Origin: CBDCTM01 sp965222005
GTDB lineage: Bacteria; Bacteroidota; Bacteroidia; Chitinophagales; Saprospiraceae
DNA length: 64,000 bases
Assembly: GCA_965222005.1 (NCBI GenBank)
Contig: OZ244935.1
Span: 4,960,001-5,024,000 of the forward strand
Direction: 5' to 3'
In this document: piece by piece, positions 23,913 through 33,701 of the stretch
Numbering within the stretch: the first letter of the stretch is position 1
How the letters are laid out: every line of letters starts with the position of its first letter
Notes under the pieces: generated by a model
Seen by the model: the letters and a program-made list of their open reading frames with translations, nothing else
What the model was told of the DNA's origin: nothing
Databases searched by the model: none
Position numbers and translations under genes: made by a program

Positions 23913-25538
23913 TTACCCCATGAAAGGATAGCGATAATCTTTGGGAGGCACAAAGTTTTCTTTGATCGTCCGTGGCGAGACCCATCGATACAGATTGAGC
24001 ACTGAGCCCGCCTTATCGTTGGTACCCGAACCCCGTGCGCCGCCGAACGGCTGCTGGCCTACTACCGCACCGGTGGGCTTATCGTTGATATAAAAATTGC
24101 CGGCCGAATGCCTCAGCTTCTGGCTTGCCAAATGGATAGCCGCCCGATCTTTGGCAAATACGGCTCCCGTCAGCGCATAAGGAGAGGTGCGATCCACCAA
24201 TTCCAGTGTTTTTTCAAAATCCTCGTCGGCATACACATAAATGGTGAGCACCGGCCCAAAAATCTCCTCACACATGCTTGTGTATTTGGGGTCAGTGGTT
24301 AACAAAACGGTAGGCTCTATGAAATAGCCTTTGCTTTTATCATAATTGCCTCCAGCTATTACCTCCACGGACTTGTCCTTTTTGGCATTGGCGATATAAT
24401 TGGAGATACTATCAAAGGCGCGCTCATCGATGACAGCATTTATGAAATTGCCAAAATCTTCCGGACTGCCCATTTTCATATCCTCCAGATCGTTCAGCAT
24501 ATATTTTTTTACATTTTCCCACAAGCTCTTGGGGAGGTAAGCCCGCGAAGCGGCCGAACATTTTTGGCCCTGAAATTCAAAAGCTCCGCGAAGGAGAGCC
24601 GTAGCCAGCGTTTTGGCATCCGCGCTGGGATGGGCAACCACAAAGTCTTTACCCCCCGTTTCGCCGACGATGCGCGGATAGGAGCGATAATTGGCGATGT
24701 TGTTGGCAATGATTTGCCATAGCGTCCGAAACACTTTGGTGGAGCCGGTAAAGTGCAGCCCGGCAAATTCGGGATGCTTGAAAATCACATCCCCGGCAAC
24801 GGGGCCATCTACATACACCAAATTGATCACCCCGTCTGGCAAGCCGGCTTCTTCAAAAATTTCCATAATCACCTGAGCCGAATAGATTTGCGTTTCGGCG
24901 GGCTTCCACACTACGGTATTGCCCATCAGGGCTGGCGAAGCAGGCAGGTTGCCGGCGATGGAGGTAAAGTTGAAAGGCGTGAGTGCAAAAACGAAACCCT
25001 CCAGGGCCCGGTATTCCATCCTGTTCCAAACGCCGGGTGCACTTTCGGGCTGCTCGGCATATATCTGTGTCATGTATTGTACGTTGAAGCGGAAAAAGTC
25101 ACAAAGCTCGGCTACACAATCGATCTCGGCCTGGAAGGCATTCTTTGACTGGCCCAGCATGGTAGCTGCGTTCATCTTGGCGCGATAGGGCCCGCTGAGC
25201 AGATCGGCGGCTTTGAGAAAAATAGCTGCACGCTCCTGCCAGGGCATATTTTCCCAGGCCAGCTTGGCCTTGAGTGCAGCATCTATTGCACTTTCCACAT
25301 GGCTGGTATCTCCTTTGTAATAATAGCCCAATTCATGACTCAACTCATGAGGCGGATGAATGCTGATCTTTTCCCCAGATTTCACCGCTTTGCCGCCGAT
25401 ATGCATACAGATTTCGGCTTTCTGCGATTTGAGTGCCTGGAGAGTGGCGAGCAATTCCTTCCGCTCGGCCGAGCCGGGTTCATAGTTCAGCACGGGCTCA
25501 TTGACCGCTAAGGGTATCTCAAAATATGCGTTTGACAT
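23913..25538 (-). CDS. pruA: L-glutamate gamma-semialdehyde dehydrogenase (P5C dehydrogenase)
   Basis: Oxidises glutamate semialdehyde, in equilibrium with 1-pyrroline-5-carboxylate, to glutamate with NAD+, the second step of proline breakdown; cytosolic. A 541-residue aldehyde dehydrogenase of the group-1 P5CDH type. Visible are the cofactor loop HFTGSTKVF, the catalytic-Glu region RIVGETGGKDFVVAHPSAD, the catalytic cysteine in FQGQKCSAASRAYLP, and the substrate loop QQPFGGARGSGTNDKAG. Length matches the eukaryote-like/Bacteroidota form. No proline dehydrogenase gene is adjacent. It is the first chromosomal gene to the right of the mobile zone and has its own promoter-like sequence upstream. 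Confidence 0.95.
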   Translation of the reverse strand: MSNAYFEIPLAVNEPVLNYEPGSAERKELLATLQALKSQKAEICMHIGGKAVKSGEKISIHPPHELSHELGYYYKGDTSHVESAIDAALKAKLAWENMPWQERAAIFLKAADLLSGPYRAKMNAATMLGQSKNAFQAEIDCVAELCDFFRFNVQYMTQIYAEQPESAPGVWNRMEYRALEGFVFALTPFNFTSIAGNLPASPALMGNTVVWKPAETQIYSAQVIMEIFEEAGLPDGVINLVYVDGPVAGDVIFKHPEFAGLHFTGSTKVFRTLWQIIANNIANYRSYPRIVGETGGKDFVVAHPSADAKTLATALLRGAFEFQGQKCSAASRAYLPKSLWENVKKYMLNDLEDMKMGSPEDFGNFINAVIDERAFDSISNYIANAKKDKSVEVIAGGNYDKSKGYFIEPTVLLTTDPKYTSMCEEIFGPVLTIYVYADEDFEKTLELVDRTSPYALTGAVFAKDRAAIHLASQKLRHSAGNFYINDKPTGAVVGQQPFGGARGSGTNDKAGSVLNLYRWVSPRTIKENFVPPKDYRYPFMG

Positions 25539-25581
25539 ATACTTATTAACTTGGTGAAAAGGTTTGTTTTTACAATTCGTG

Positions 25582-25613
25582 CAAATGTAGCACTTTGGGT
25601 GAGAAAGGTGAAA
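25582..25613 (-). promoter_or_regulatory. Putative Bacteroidota-type promoter for pruA
   Basis: On the minus strand TTTC (25,610-25,613, three of four bases of the TTTG -33 element) is followed after 20 bases by TACATTTG (25,582-25,589), a perfect TAnnTTTG -7 element. The predicted start of transcription is about 40 bases before the pruA ATG. Confidence 0.5.
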
Positions 25614-25670
25614 TACCGTACCGCTTTATTCACTTCTGCAAAAAAGGAAACAAGTGATGAAAGAGACTGT

Positions 25671-26132
25671 TTATGGCTCAATCTTTATCTCCTCCGGCAA
25701 AAAGGGCGAGGCATCTCCCCTCCCCTTGATGATCTCCCGAACGATGGTGGAGCTAATATGCGAATATTGCGGCTGGCTAATCAAAAAGATAGTTTCAATG
25801 CCATGCCCAATGATGGTGTTGAGCTGAGAAATGGTTTTTTCATAGTCAAAATCAGACGCATTGCGCAATCCGCGCAGTAGATACCGAGCCGCTACCTGCC
25901 TGCAAAAATGCGCCGTGAGTCCTTCAAATGATCCTACGCTCACTTTGTCATCATCGGCAAATACTTCTTCCAGCCATTCCAGCCGCTGCTCCAGCGAGTA
26001 CAAAGTCTTCTTCTGCGAGTTGACGCCCACCGCCACGATCACTTTGTCGAATAGAGGCAAAGCGCGGCGCACCAAATCCACATGGCCAATCGTGATGGGA
26101 TCAAAAGAGCCCGGAAATACTGCTATTTTCAT
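25671..26132 (-). CDS. coaD: Pantetheine-phosphate adenylyltransferase
   Basis: Transfers AMP from ATP to 4'-phosphopantetheine, the penultimate step of coenzyme A synthesis. A 153-residue nucleotidyltransferase with the signature FPGSFDPITIGHVDLVRRA (T/HxGH motif) at the N-terminus, LLRGLRNASDFDYE in the middle and the conserved SSTIVREIIKGRGD near the end. An upstream Met at 26,192 is in frame, but the family starts at MKIAVFPG, so I place the start at 26,132. It follows the macrodomain gene by 7 bases and is probably co-transcribed with it. Confidence 0.95.
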   Translation of the reverse strand: MKIAVFPGSFDPITIGHVDLVRRALPLFDKVIVAVGVNSQKKTLYSLEQRLEWLEEVFADDDKVSVGSFEGLTAHFCRQVAARYLLRGLRNASDFDYEKTISQLNTIIGHGIETIFLISQPQYSHISSTIVREIIKGRGDASPFLPEEIKIEP

Positions 26133-26139
26133 AGTTTTA

Positions 26140-26649
26140 TTAATCGAGTAACGAACAGTAAAGTTGGTGATTTTCTTCATCAAAGCAAACAAAGCTCACC
26201 TCTTTTATTATGTCTCCTCCCTCTTCAAATGCCCGCACAGTATCTAGAGCGATTTGCGCTGCGCGCTCCTTTGGAAAGCCATATACACCTGTGCTGATAT
26301 TGGGAAAAGCGATGCACTTTAGCCCATACTCGACAGCCAATCGCAGGCTATTGGCATAACAGCCAGCCAGCAGCTTGTCTTCGTCTCCCTCTCCGCGCCA
26401 GATCGGCCCAACAGCGTGGATCACATAGCGACAAGGCAGCCATCCGGCCGGGGTAATCACCGCCTGACCAGTGGGGCAGCCGCCCTGCTGTTTGCGAATC
26501 TTTGCGCATGCCTCCGCGATGGCCGGCCCGCCCACCCGATGTATAGCGCCATCCACCCCTCCGCCACCCGCCAGCAGAGTATTGGCCGCATTGACAATGG
26601 CATCCACCGCCAGGGTGGTGATATCGCCTTTGAGGACACGCAACTTCAT
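26140..26649 (-). CDS. Macrodomain protein, O-acetyl-ADP-ribose deacetylase type
   Basis: Single macrodomain of 169 residues that binds ADP-ribose and, in this MacroD/YmdB subgroup, removes acetyl from O-acetyl-ADP-ribose or ADP-ribose from acidic side chains. Characteristic residues: VDAIVNAANTLLAGGGGVDGAIHRVGG (about 16-42) with the Asn-Asn and Gly-rich loop, and NISTGVYGFPKERAA (about 117-131). It begins directly with the domain, without signal peptide. It lies between an exported protein gene (24 bases upstream) and coaD (7 bases downstream), so it belongs to a four-gene minus-strand cluster; no functional link is evident. Confidence 0.92.
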   Translation of the reverse strand: MKLRVLKGDITTLAVDAIVNAANTLLAGGGGVDGAIHRVGGPAIAEACAKIRKQQGGCPTGQAVITPAGWLPCRYVIHAVGPIWRGEGDEDKLLAGCYANSLRLAVEYGLKCIAFPNISTGVYGFPKERAAQIALDTVRAFEEGGDIIKEVSFVCFDEENHQLYCSLLD

Positions 26650-26673
26650 CTGCCAAAATTTTTTGAAGTCAAT

Positions 26674-27234
26674 TTATTCGATCAGCCGAAAGGAATCCAG
26701 AAATTTATCAGCCGCCGTATTGAGGCTTTTCTCTTTAACAGTGATCGCCTGAACGGAATAAAACCGGCGACCAGCAAGATAGGCTTTGGTTTTGATAATC
26801 GCCTGGCCCTGGTTGTAATCAATTCGCCATATTCGCCCCGGATAGTCTTTCAATTGAATATCGGAGCTGTAACGGAGACTGCCTTGCACACTCTCCACAG
26901 CCGATTCGATGGTTGCATCAAAAAAATCTTTCAACAGGGCCAGTGAATCAGAATGAATGCTATCCTCCGGATAATCACAAAAACTTACCATATATACCAC
27001 ATTATCCGCATCCCGATCGGTGCACTGGTATAAAAGGCTGTGATAGTCGATGGCCCCCATCTCCGTTTCCACCGTTTTCAGATGCCTGACCATATCTCCG
27101 GGCACCAGCACGCTAAAGCGGCCCTCAAAAGAGGTATGGGTATGCCAGTCGGTATTTTGCCAGCTCACGCAAACGGCAGCAAGAAGCAGCAGGCAAACAG
27201 GGACAAGGAAAGGAGGTGGTTTCAAAAGAAACAA
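26674..27234 (-). CDS. Exported protein of unknown function
   Basis: A 186-residue protein with an N-terminal hydrophobic segment (FLVPVCLLLLAAVCVSWQ) that should act as a signal peptide or anchor. The mature part has the pattern FEGRFSVLVPGDMVRHLKTVETEMGAIDYHSL, typical of small secreted Bacteroidota proteins that look distantly like PsbP folds. A cysteine pair (QCTD, SFCDY) might form a disulfide. I do not recognise a function. It overlaps the ABC ATPase gene by 13 bases and precedes the macrodomain gene by 24, so it is in the same transcript. Confidence 0.75.
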   Translation of the reverse strand: MFLLKPPPFLVPVCLLLLAAVCVSWQNTDWHTHTSFEGRFSVLVPGDMVRHLKTVETEMGAIDYHSLLYQCTDRDADNVVYMVSFCDYPEDSIHSDSLALLKDFFDATIESAVESVQGSLRYSSDIQLKDYPGRIWRIDYNQGQAIIKTKAYLAGRRFYSVQAITVKEKSLNTAADKFLDSFRLIE

Positions 27235-28238
27235 ATTCGATCCGGGTTTTTGATTCTAAAATAAGCCAGTTCGGGCAATGGTGCAGGTACATCCTCAACG
27301 TTGGCAATCAGCACCGTATTGTTGAACTTCAACTTCAGCTCATAGCCTGCTCCCAAATAAAGACAGCCCAGCAATGTGGTCTTTTGCAGCCCTGCACCGG
27401 GCTCAAACTGTACCAGCAAATTGTCAGGGCGAATGCCCATCAGTCCCGTAGTATGCGCTGGCTGAACCAGCCCGGCGGCCATTTCTGATGGCTTTACAAT
27501 ATTTATTTTACCAAAAATGCCTGCTACATATTCGTTGGCAGGGCGATGATAAATTTGTTCCAAAGACTCCAACTGCTGCAACTCTCCTGCTTTGAGTACG
27601 GCAACCCGGTCGGATAGCAAGAGCACATCACGCATATCGTGTGTCACCAAAATGGCCGTGATTCCGGCAGCCTTCAGAATATCAAAGCTCTGCTGCCGGA
27701 CGCTTTCTTTCAAGGCCTCATCCAAATTGCTAAAGGGCTCGTCGAGCAACAACAACTTTGGCTCGGGGGCCAGGGCACGAGCCAGGGCAAGGCGTTGCTG
27801 CTCACCACCGGACAGCTCAAAAGGGTACTTGTCGGTAAAGGTTTCCAGACCCACCTGCTCAAGAGATCGCTTCAATACAGCCTTCTGATCAGCTTTGGAA
27901 GGCAGACCGTATAAAACATTTTGGGCAACGGTCAGATGAGGAAAAAGAGCAAAATCCTGAAAGACCATACCTACGCCCCGTTTTTGCGGCGGAACATGGC
28001 GTGCTGCCGATGACACCTCCTTGCCGAAAAGAAAAATGCGGCCTTCTGCAATGCGCTCCAATCCCGCCAATACCCGCAGCAGGCTTGATTTGCCACTACC
28101 GCTCTCTCCTACCAGGCCCAGAATTTCTCCTGATTTCATGCTCAGGCTAATGTTTTTCAAAGCCATGCCTTTGGCTCTTCGATACCGAAGCGACAATTGC
28201 TTTATCAATACGGCCCGATCACTGAACTGCTGCTGCAT
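27222..28238 (-). CDS. ABC transporter ATP-binding protein, FbpC/PotA-like
   Basis: Nucleotide-binding subunit of an importer of the iron/polyamine/sulfate (CUT-like) class. Walker A GLVGESGSGKSSLLRVL, Q-loop MVFQDFALFPHLTVAQNV, signature ELSGGEQQRLALARAL, Walker B KLLLLDEPFSNLD and the H-switch TILVTHDMRD are all present. A C-terminal TOBE-like region (MGIRPDNLLV onward) is shortened compared with FbpC. I place the start at 28,238 (MQQQFSDRAV) rather than the in-frame Met at 28,289, which lies 15 bases from a divergent gene. No permease or binding-protein gene is adjacent, so the substrate is unknown. Confidence 0.88.
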   Translation of the reverse strand: MQQQFSDRAVLIKQLSLRYRRAKGMALKNISLSMKSGEILGLVGESGSGKSSLLRVLAGLERIAEGRIFLFGKEVSSAARHVPPQKRGVGMVFQDFALFPHLTVAQNVLYGLPSKADQKAVLKRSLEQVGLETFTDKYPFELSGGEQQRLALARALAPEPKLLLLDEPFSNLDEALKESVRQQSFDILKAAGITAILVTHDMRDVLLLSDRVAVLKAGELQQLESLEQIYHRPANEYVAGIFGKINIVKPSEMAAGLVQPAHTTGLMGIRPDNLLVQFEPGAGLQKTTLLGCLYLGAGYELKLKFNNTVLIANVEDVPAPLPELAYFRIKNPDRICFF

Positions 28239-28304
28239 GGCGCCAAAATTAGTCAAATTCTGTGGTCGATTGTATATTTGGCTTGGCAATGAAAATCATT
28301 TTGA

Positions 28305-29477
28305 ATGAACTGCAAGCATCTCTGCCTACTGACCCTCTGCCTGCTCATAGCTTTCGGTTGTACCGATACCGAAGAGCCTGGGCCCGGCGATGCCAGCACA
28401 CCTCTTACCTCAAGTGAGCTGCCGCCACCCGAAGCTGATTATGCAACTTCCCGCCACAAATGGGGCTATATCAATAAGGAGGGCGAGCTGGCCATAGCGC
28501 CCCAATTTGATGACGCCCGCCACTTTGCCGAAGGACTGGCAGTAGTTAGGATCAAAGGCAGATGGGGCTATTGCAACCGCTCTGGCCAATTGGCTATCGA
28601 GCCTGGCTTCAAAGCCGCATGGTCCTTTCACAATGGGCTGGCCCGAGTACAGGATTTCCAAAACCGGATGGGCTTTATTGATAGAAATGGGAAGGCGGTA
28701 ATTCCCCTTCAACTAGCAGAAGTCCAGAACTTCAGTAATGGGCTGGCTCGCTTTCAGGAGGGAAGCCATTTTGGTTACATTGATCGATCCGGCCAAAAGG
28801 TCATTGCAGCCCGTTTTCAGAATGCCTGGCCCTTTGAAGGTCCGTATGCCCGGGTGAAGGTCAATAATGCCTACGGGCTTATCGATACAACAGGATCGTA
28901 TGTATTACCGCCTGATTATCAAATGATTGGGCCGGTAAGTGACGAGCTGGTGCTGGTCCGGCAGGATGGGCGCTATGGGTTTGTAAATCTTCAAAACGCG
29001 ATGGTGATCCCCTCCGAATACGAACAGGCGACCCCCTTTTCGGAAGGATTGGCGGTGGTAGGCAAAGGCGGTCTGCTGGGGCTGATCGATCGCAACGGCA
29101 ATCCCCAAACACCCTTTCAATACACCTCTCTCTGGCCAGCAGGGCACGGGCTTTTTGGAGCAGGCCTGAATGGCAAAATGGGGCTGATCGACGCAGCAGG
29201 AGAACAGGTAGCGCCTTTTGAATATGAATATTTGTACAAATTTTCTGAAGGTCTGGCCGCTTATAATAAAGGGCAGCTTTGGGGTTATATCAATCCGCAG
29301 GGCCAGGAGATGTGCCCGCCACAATTTGGCCTGGCGTGGAATTTTCAGGAAGGCCTGGCACGGGTAGCCTTTTATGAAGGGATTGGCTTTATTGATAAAA
29401 ACATCCAATTGCGGATCGCTCCTGACTATCTGGATGTCCGCGATTTTTCAGAAGGCCTGGCCAGGGTACAGCGATAG
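28305..29477 (+). CDS. WG-repeat lipoprotein
   Basis: A 390-residue predicted lipoprotein. The signal peptide ends in a lipobox (LIAFGC, Cys19), followed by an acidic linker. The rest is about 12 tandem WG repeats, each of the form W/FGYIDxxGxxVI, then F, then FSEGLARV; examples are HKWGYINKEGELAIAPQF, GRWGYCNRSGQLAIEP and HFGYIDRSGQKVIAARF. WG proteins are widespread in Bacteroidota; their precise role is not known, probably protein-protein interaction at the cell surface. A TATATTTG -7 element at 28,273-28,280 lies 25 bases before the ATG. A four-residue lipoprotein-sorting context (TDTEE after the Cys) would favour the outer membrane. Confidence 0.9.
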   Translation: MNCKHLCLLTLCLLIAFGCTDTEEPGPGDASTPLTSSELPPPEADYATSRHKWGYINKEGELAIAPQFDDARHFAEGLAVVRIKGRWGYCNRSGQLAIEPGFKAAWSFHNGLARVQDFQNRMGFIDRNGKAVIPLQLAEVQNFSNGLARFQEGSHFGYIDRSGQKVIAARFQNAWPFEGPYARVKVNNAYGLIDTTGSYVLPPDYQMIGPVSDELVLVRQDGRYGFVNLQNAMVIPSEYEQATPFSEGLAVVGKGGLLGLIDRNGNPQTPFQYTSLWPAGHGLFGAGLNGKMGLIDAAGEQVAPFEYEYLYKFSEGLAAYNKGQLWGYINPQGQEMCPPQFGLAWNFQEGLARVAFYEGIGFIDKNIQLRIAPDYLDVRDFSEGLARVQR

Positions 29478-29513
29478 TCGTTAAAAACTTCAACATCAAC
29501 CTACTCAAAAAAG

Positions 29514-30050
29514 ATGAAAGCCTTATTGCTCATCGATCTTCAAGTGGACTATTGCTTTGGCGGAGCATTGGGCCATCAAGGCAGCGCTGCTGTGATCGGG
29601 CAGGCCAATGAGTTGATGCAGCAATTCGACTGTGTGCTGGCCAGCAGAGACTGGCTGCCGGCCGATCACCAATGCTTTGCGGCCAACCATCCCTGGCGCC
29701 GCCCGGGTGATTCCATCCTCCTTGATGGGCACAAGCTGAGACTTTGGCCGATGCATTGTGTGCAGGAAAGCTTTGGGGCCTCATTTGCGCCACAGCTGGA
29801 CAGCCATCAATTCGAGTTTGTAGCCAGCAAGGGCCTTCTCAAAAATACCAACAGCCACAGCGCCTTCTTTGATGAGAACCGAAAACGGGATACCGGCTTG
29901 CATCAATTTCTTCAACAAAAAGGGATAAATAGCTTGCATTTGCTAGGTCTGGGAAAAGAAAGTGCCATTGAAAATACTGCTAAAGATGCCCTGGCGTTTG
30001 GATATGATATATACATAGATGCGTCTCATACCTCTACTTCATCATTTTAA
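29514..30050 (+). CDS. Nicotinamidase-like (isochorismatase fold) protein, predicted inactive
   Basis: By fold and length this is a PncA relative (178 residues): LLLIDLQVDYCFGGAL at the start, ASRDWLPADHQCFAANHP, LWPMHCVQESFGASF and KGLLKNTNSHSAFFD. PncA normally deamidates nicotinamide to nicotinate. Asp8 and Lys106 of the catalytic triad are kept. The nucleophilic cysteine, normally in GLATDYCVxxTA, is replaced: GLGKESAIENTA has Ala151 there. The metal-ligand histidine of DWHP is Leu48 (DWLP). The C-terminus also stops early (about 25 residues shorter than usual, ending ASHTSTSSF). The protein is therefore probably a pseudoenzyme or a decaying gene. It starts 36 bases after the WG-repeat gene. 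Confidence 0.8.
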   Translation: MKALLLIDLQVDYCFGGALGHQGSAAVIGQANELMQQFDCVLASRDWLPADHQCFAANHPWRRPGDSILLDGHKLRLWPMHCVQESFGASFAPQLDSHQFEFVASKGLLKNTNSHSAFFDENRKRDTGLHQFLQQKGINSLHLLGLGKESAIENTAKDALAFGYDIYIDASHTSTSSF

Positions 30051-30062
30051 CGTAAGGGCAAC

Positions 30063-30581
30063 ATGATCCACAGCCTTCTGCAAAAAGCCATTCTCTTTTG
30101 GACCACCCTGCTGGTCAGCTGCGCGGGCGGCGGAAGCTCCGATTGCCGGTTTGGACAACCAAAGCCGATATTTTCGGATCAGCTAAGTGGTATCACAGAG
30201 CACCGTTTTGAAGCCAAAGGGCAGCAAGCCCAGGAGCGGCTCCGCTTTTCCAATGGCCTGGCGTTGGAGCTTTTGCAAAGTGGCTGCAACTCAATTCAGC
30301 AGGAGTTCAGGTTTTTGCTGCTGCCCAGTGAAGAGCCGGTTGCCGAATCGGTCGATTGGCTGGGCAAATCAGCCGAGCTGCTGCAATATCTGAGCAGCCT
30401 TTCGGAGGAGCATATGGGCTTCGCCCAATGGGCGCAGATCATCGAATCGCAAAAGTCGCAGCTGAAGCTGGGCCAACAGGTGGAAGTGCAGCCTCATATT
30501 TTCGTAATGGTGGATCGAATAAAGATGGGAAACGAAAATTTGTTGATTGTGGAATTATCGCAGCAAGGCCCTGATAATTAA
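30063..30581 (+). CDS. Small predicted lipoprotein of unknown function
   Basis: A 172-residue protein with an N-terminal hydrophobic stretch ending LLVSC, a plausible lipobox, followed by a short Gly/Ser linker (AGGGSSDC). The mature part has no domain I recognise; it is rich in Gln, Glu and Leu and has a possible disulfide pair. It begins 12 bases after the nicotinamidase-like gene and is likely in the same transcript. A strong promoter lies after it, so the following OmpA-type gene is a separate unit. Confidence 0.65.
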   Translation: MIHSLLQKAILFWTTLLVSCAGGGSSDCRFGQPKPIFSDQLSGITEHRFEAKGQQAQERLRFSNGLALELLQSGCNSIQQEFRFLLLPSEEPVAESVDWLGKSAELLQYLSSLSEEHMGFAQWAQIIESQKSQLKLGQQVEVQPHIFVMVDRIKMGNENLLIVELSQQGPDN

Positions 30582-30643
30582 GCACTTAGCGCCTCAATTG
30601 CTTCCGTTTGTCACTATATGTGAAAAAAAAACAGGCAACCTCT

Positions 30644-30674
30644 TTTGTAAAGCTTAACCAATTAGCTATATTTA
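30644..30674 (+). promoter_or_regulatory. Bacteroidota-type promoter for the OmpA-domain gene
   Basis: TTTG (30,644-30,647), a 19-base spacer and TATATTTA (30,667-30,674) match the -33 TTTG and -7 TAnnTTTG consensus recognised by the Bacteroidota primary sigma factor, with ideal spacing. Transcription would start near 30,681. Confidence 0.65.
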
Positions 30675-30748
30675 CAGTCCCATCGAACTTTTCCTCTCTC
30701 CCTTAGAGCATATTCCGCAATATCCCATTTCACATCCCTGAACTCGAT

Positions 30749-31261
30749 TTGTTCAACTCCAAACCTGTTGCCATGTGGAAACAAGCCGTTGTTGTATGTA
30801 GTATGCTTTCGATGTTCATACTCACTAATTTGATGACCACACAAATAAATCCCAGAATTAGTGCCTCTTTTATTCCATTAAAAGGCGCTGCTCCTGCGAA
30901 TGACCTGGCGGATGCTGCTAAGCTGCTGCCCAAGCTGAATGTGTATTTTATGAAAGGGGATGCCAAGCTACGCCCCAGCCTGCAGTTGGCTCGATACATA
31001 TCCAATTTGTCAGATTTTTTGACTCGCTATCCCAACAAGACGATTTTCCTGACCGGCTATGCTGGTACTAATGAATACAACAAAGATCCCTTGCAATTAT
31101 CTGAAAACCGGGCCCGGGCAGTGAAAAAATATTTGGTGAAGAAGGGGTTTTCCACCAATCATATAATCGTAAAAGCTAAGGGTGCGCCCTCCGTTTCGTC
31201 ATTGAAAACCACTGCCGGTGCTGGCCAGAAAAATCAAAAAGTAGAGGTACGCATTTATTGA
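30749..31261 (+). CDS. OmpA-family peptidoglycan-binding protein
   Basis: A 170-residue envelope protein. A hydrophobic N-terminal segment (VVVCSMLSMFILTNLM) serves as signal or anchor; translation might begin at the second Met (30,773). The rest is an OmpA-like C-terminal domain: LPKLNVYFMKGDAKLRPS, TIFLTGYAGTNEYNKDPLQLSENRARAVKKYLVKKG and HIIVKAKG. This domain normally binds diaminopimelate in peptidoglycan through an Asp and an Arg; the NRARAVKKYL helix with its Arg is present. The C-terminus is shortened, with KVEVRIY as the final strand. It has its own promoter upstream. Confidence 0.82.
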   Translation: MFNSKPVAMWKQAVVVCSMLSMFILTNLMTTQINPRISASFIPLKGAAPANDLADAAKLLPKLNVYFMKGDAKLRPSLQLARYISNLSDFLTRYPNKTIFLTGYAGTNEYNKDPLQLSENRARAVKKYLVKKGFSTNHIIVKAKGAPSVSSLKTTAGAGQKNQKVEVRIY

Positions 31262-31318
31262 TCTGCCTCCCGGTAATTAGTGAATTTTATATACTATTAG
31301 AAAACGTCTCAACCGATC

Positions 31319-32089
31319 ATGGGCATTATTCTTTTCGGATGGCCTGCTTTAGCTGCTTTTATTTCCGGATGTATCCTGTCTTTTCTATTGATTTTTTGGT
31401 TGCACATTTCGCGCAGCCATACAGATGATACGGACTTGGATAATTGGAAGGCCAATTTTCAACGCCTCCATACATCTTACGCCAAAATGGCGACCCATGC
31501 AAACCAGCTACAGGAAGAATTGAAAGGATTGAAAAAGAGCTTCAAAGCTTCCCGCCTCGAAACGCAGGCGCTCAAAGAGCAGCTTTACAAAAAAGAGCAG
31601 CAGGCCGCCGGAAATGCCCACCAAATTGCTTCCCACCAGCAGCGCGATACAAGCCGCAAACGCTGGCAACATCTCCATAATAAAGCCAACCAGCTGGCCG
31701 AAGATAAGGATCGGGCTGAACAAATGGCCAGGCGGCTACATCATACAGTCAGCTTGCTGCAAAAAAAATTGCAAGCCAAAAAGCCGCTCCTCGACCTTTC
31801 CTCTGCCAATCAGAACATCCCTGAGTCCAATACGATCGACAACCTTAGCAGCCTGATGAACTTCAGGAAGCGTGGCAAATCATCTTCCGATAATAAAGAT
31901 GACCTCAGGCAAATTCACGGCATCAACAAATTCATCGAAAAGCGGCTCAACGAGCTGGGCATTTCCCGCTTCGACCAAATTGCCAGTTTTGGCCAAAAAG
32001 ATATTGACGAGCTCACCACAGCCATCCCCCTTGAATCCAATCAGATCGGGCAAGAGCGATGGATTGAGCAAGCCAAAAAATTCAAGTAG
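31319..32089 (+). CDS. Membrane-anchored coiled-coil protein with C-terminal helix-hairpin-helix
   Basis: A 256-residue protein: one transmembrane helix (residues about 5-28), a long heptad-rich middle part (about 45-150, rich in Lys, Gln and Glu), a linker and a C-terminal domain DDLRQIHGINKFIEKRLNELGISRFDQIASFGQKDIDELTTAIP, with RWIEQAKKF at the end. That domain is a helix-hairpin-helix of the kind found at the end of bacterial L21-associated and NADH dehydrogenase-associated proteins (IxGIxxxIEKxLNELGI). The role is unknown; the fold suggests nucleic-acid or protein binding near the membrane. It is followed by a strong terminator. Confidence 0.78.
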   Translation: MGIILFGWPALAAFISGCILSFLLIFWLHISRSHTDDTDLDNWKANFQRLHTSYAKMATHANQLQEELKGLKKSFKASRLETQALKEQLYKKEQQAAGNAHQIASHQQRDTSRKRWQHLHNKANQLAEDKDRAEQMARRLHHTVSLLQKKLQAKKPLLDLSSANQNIPESNTIDNLSSLMNFRKRGKSSSDNKDDLRQIHGINKFIEKRLNELGISRFDQIASFGQKDIDELTTAIPLESNQIGQERWIEQAKKFK

Positions 32090-32109
32090 AAGTAGTATCA
32101 GTAATGTCG

Positions 32110-32149
32110 ATAACCCCGCTTGCACAATAAAGGGCGGGGTTATTTTTTT
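32110..32149 (+). terminator. Rho-independent terminator after the coiled-coil gene
   Basis: Perfect 10-bp stem ATAACCCCGC / GCGGGGTTAT (32,110-32,119 and 32,134-32,143) followed by a run of T (to 32,149). Directly after it, TATCTTTG (32,149-32,156) looks like the -7 element for lpdA, so terminator and promoter are packed together. Confidence 0.85.
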
Positions 32150-32201
32150 ATCTTTGCGCCACTTCAAATAGTATTCTTCAAATCCACTAAAACCATCTTA
32201 C

Positions 32202-33599
<1,398 letters not shown>

Positions 33600-33608
33600 G
33601 TTTTTCGG

Positions 33609-33696
33609 TTAATCGGTTGTCCGGTTTCCGGTTGTTCAGGTTTCCGGCAATTGCGTTATTGCAAAACCGGCCACCGAGTACTGGACAACCGATTAA
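33609..33696. repeat. Inverted repeat between convergent genes
   Basis: Perfect 14-bp arms TTAATCGGTTGTCC (33,609-33,622) and GGACAACCGATTAA (33,683-33,696) flank 60 bases filled with CGGTTTCCGG-type motifs. It lies between lpdA and a minus-strand gene and could act as a two-way terminator. A similar CGGTTTTCGG-rich stretch at 39,285-39,310 suggests a short dispersed repeat family. Confidence 0.55.
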
Positions 33697-33701
33697 CAGT
33701 T

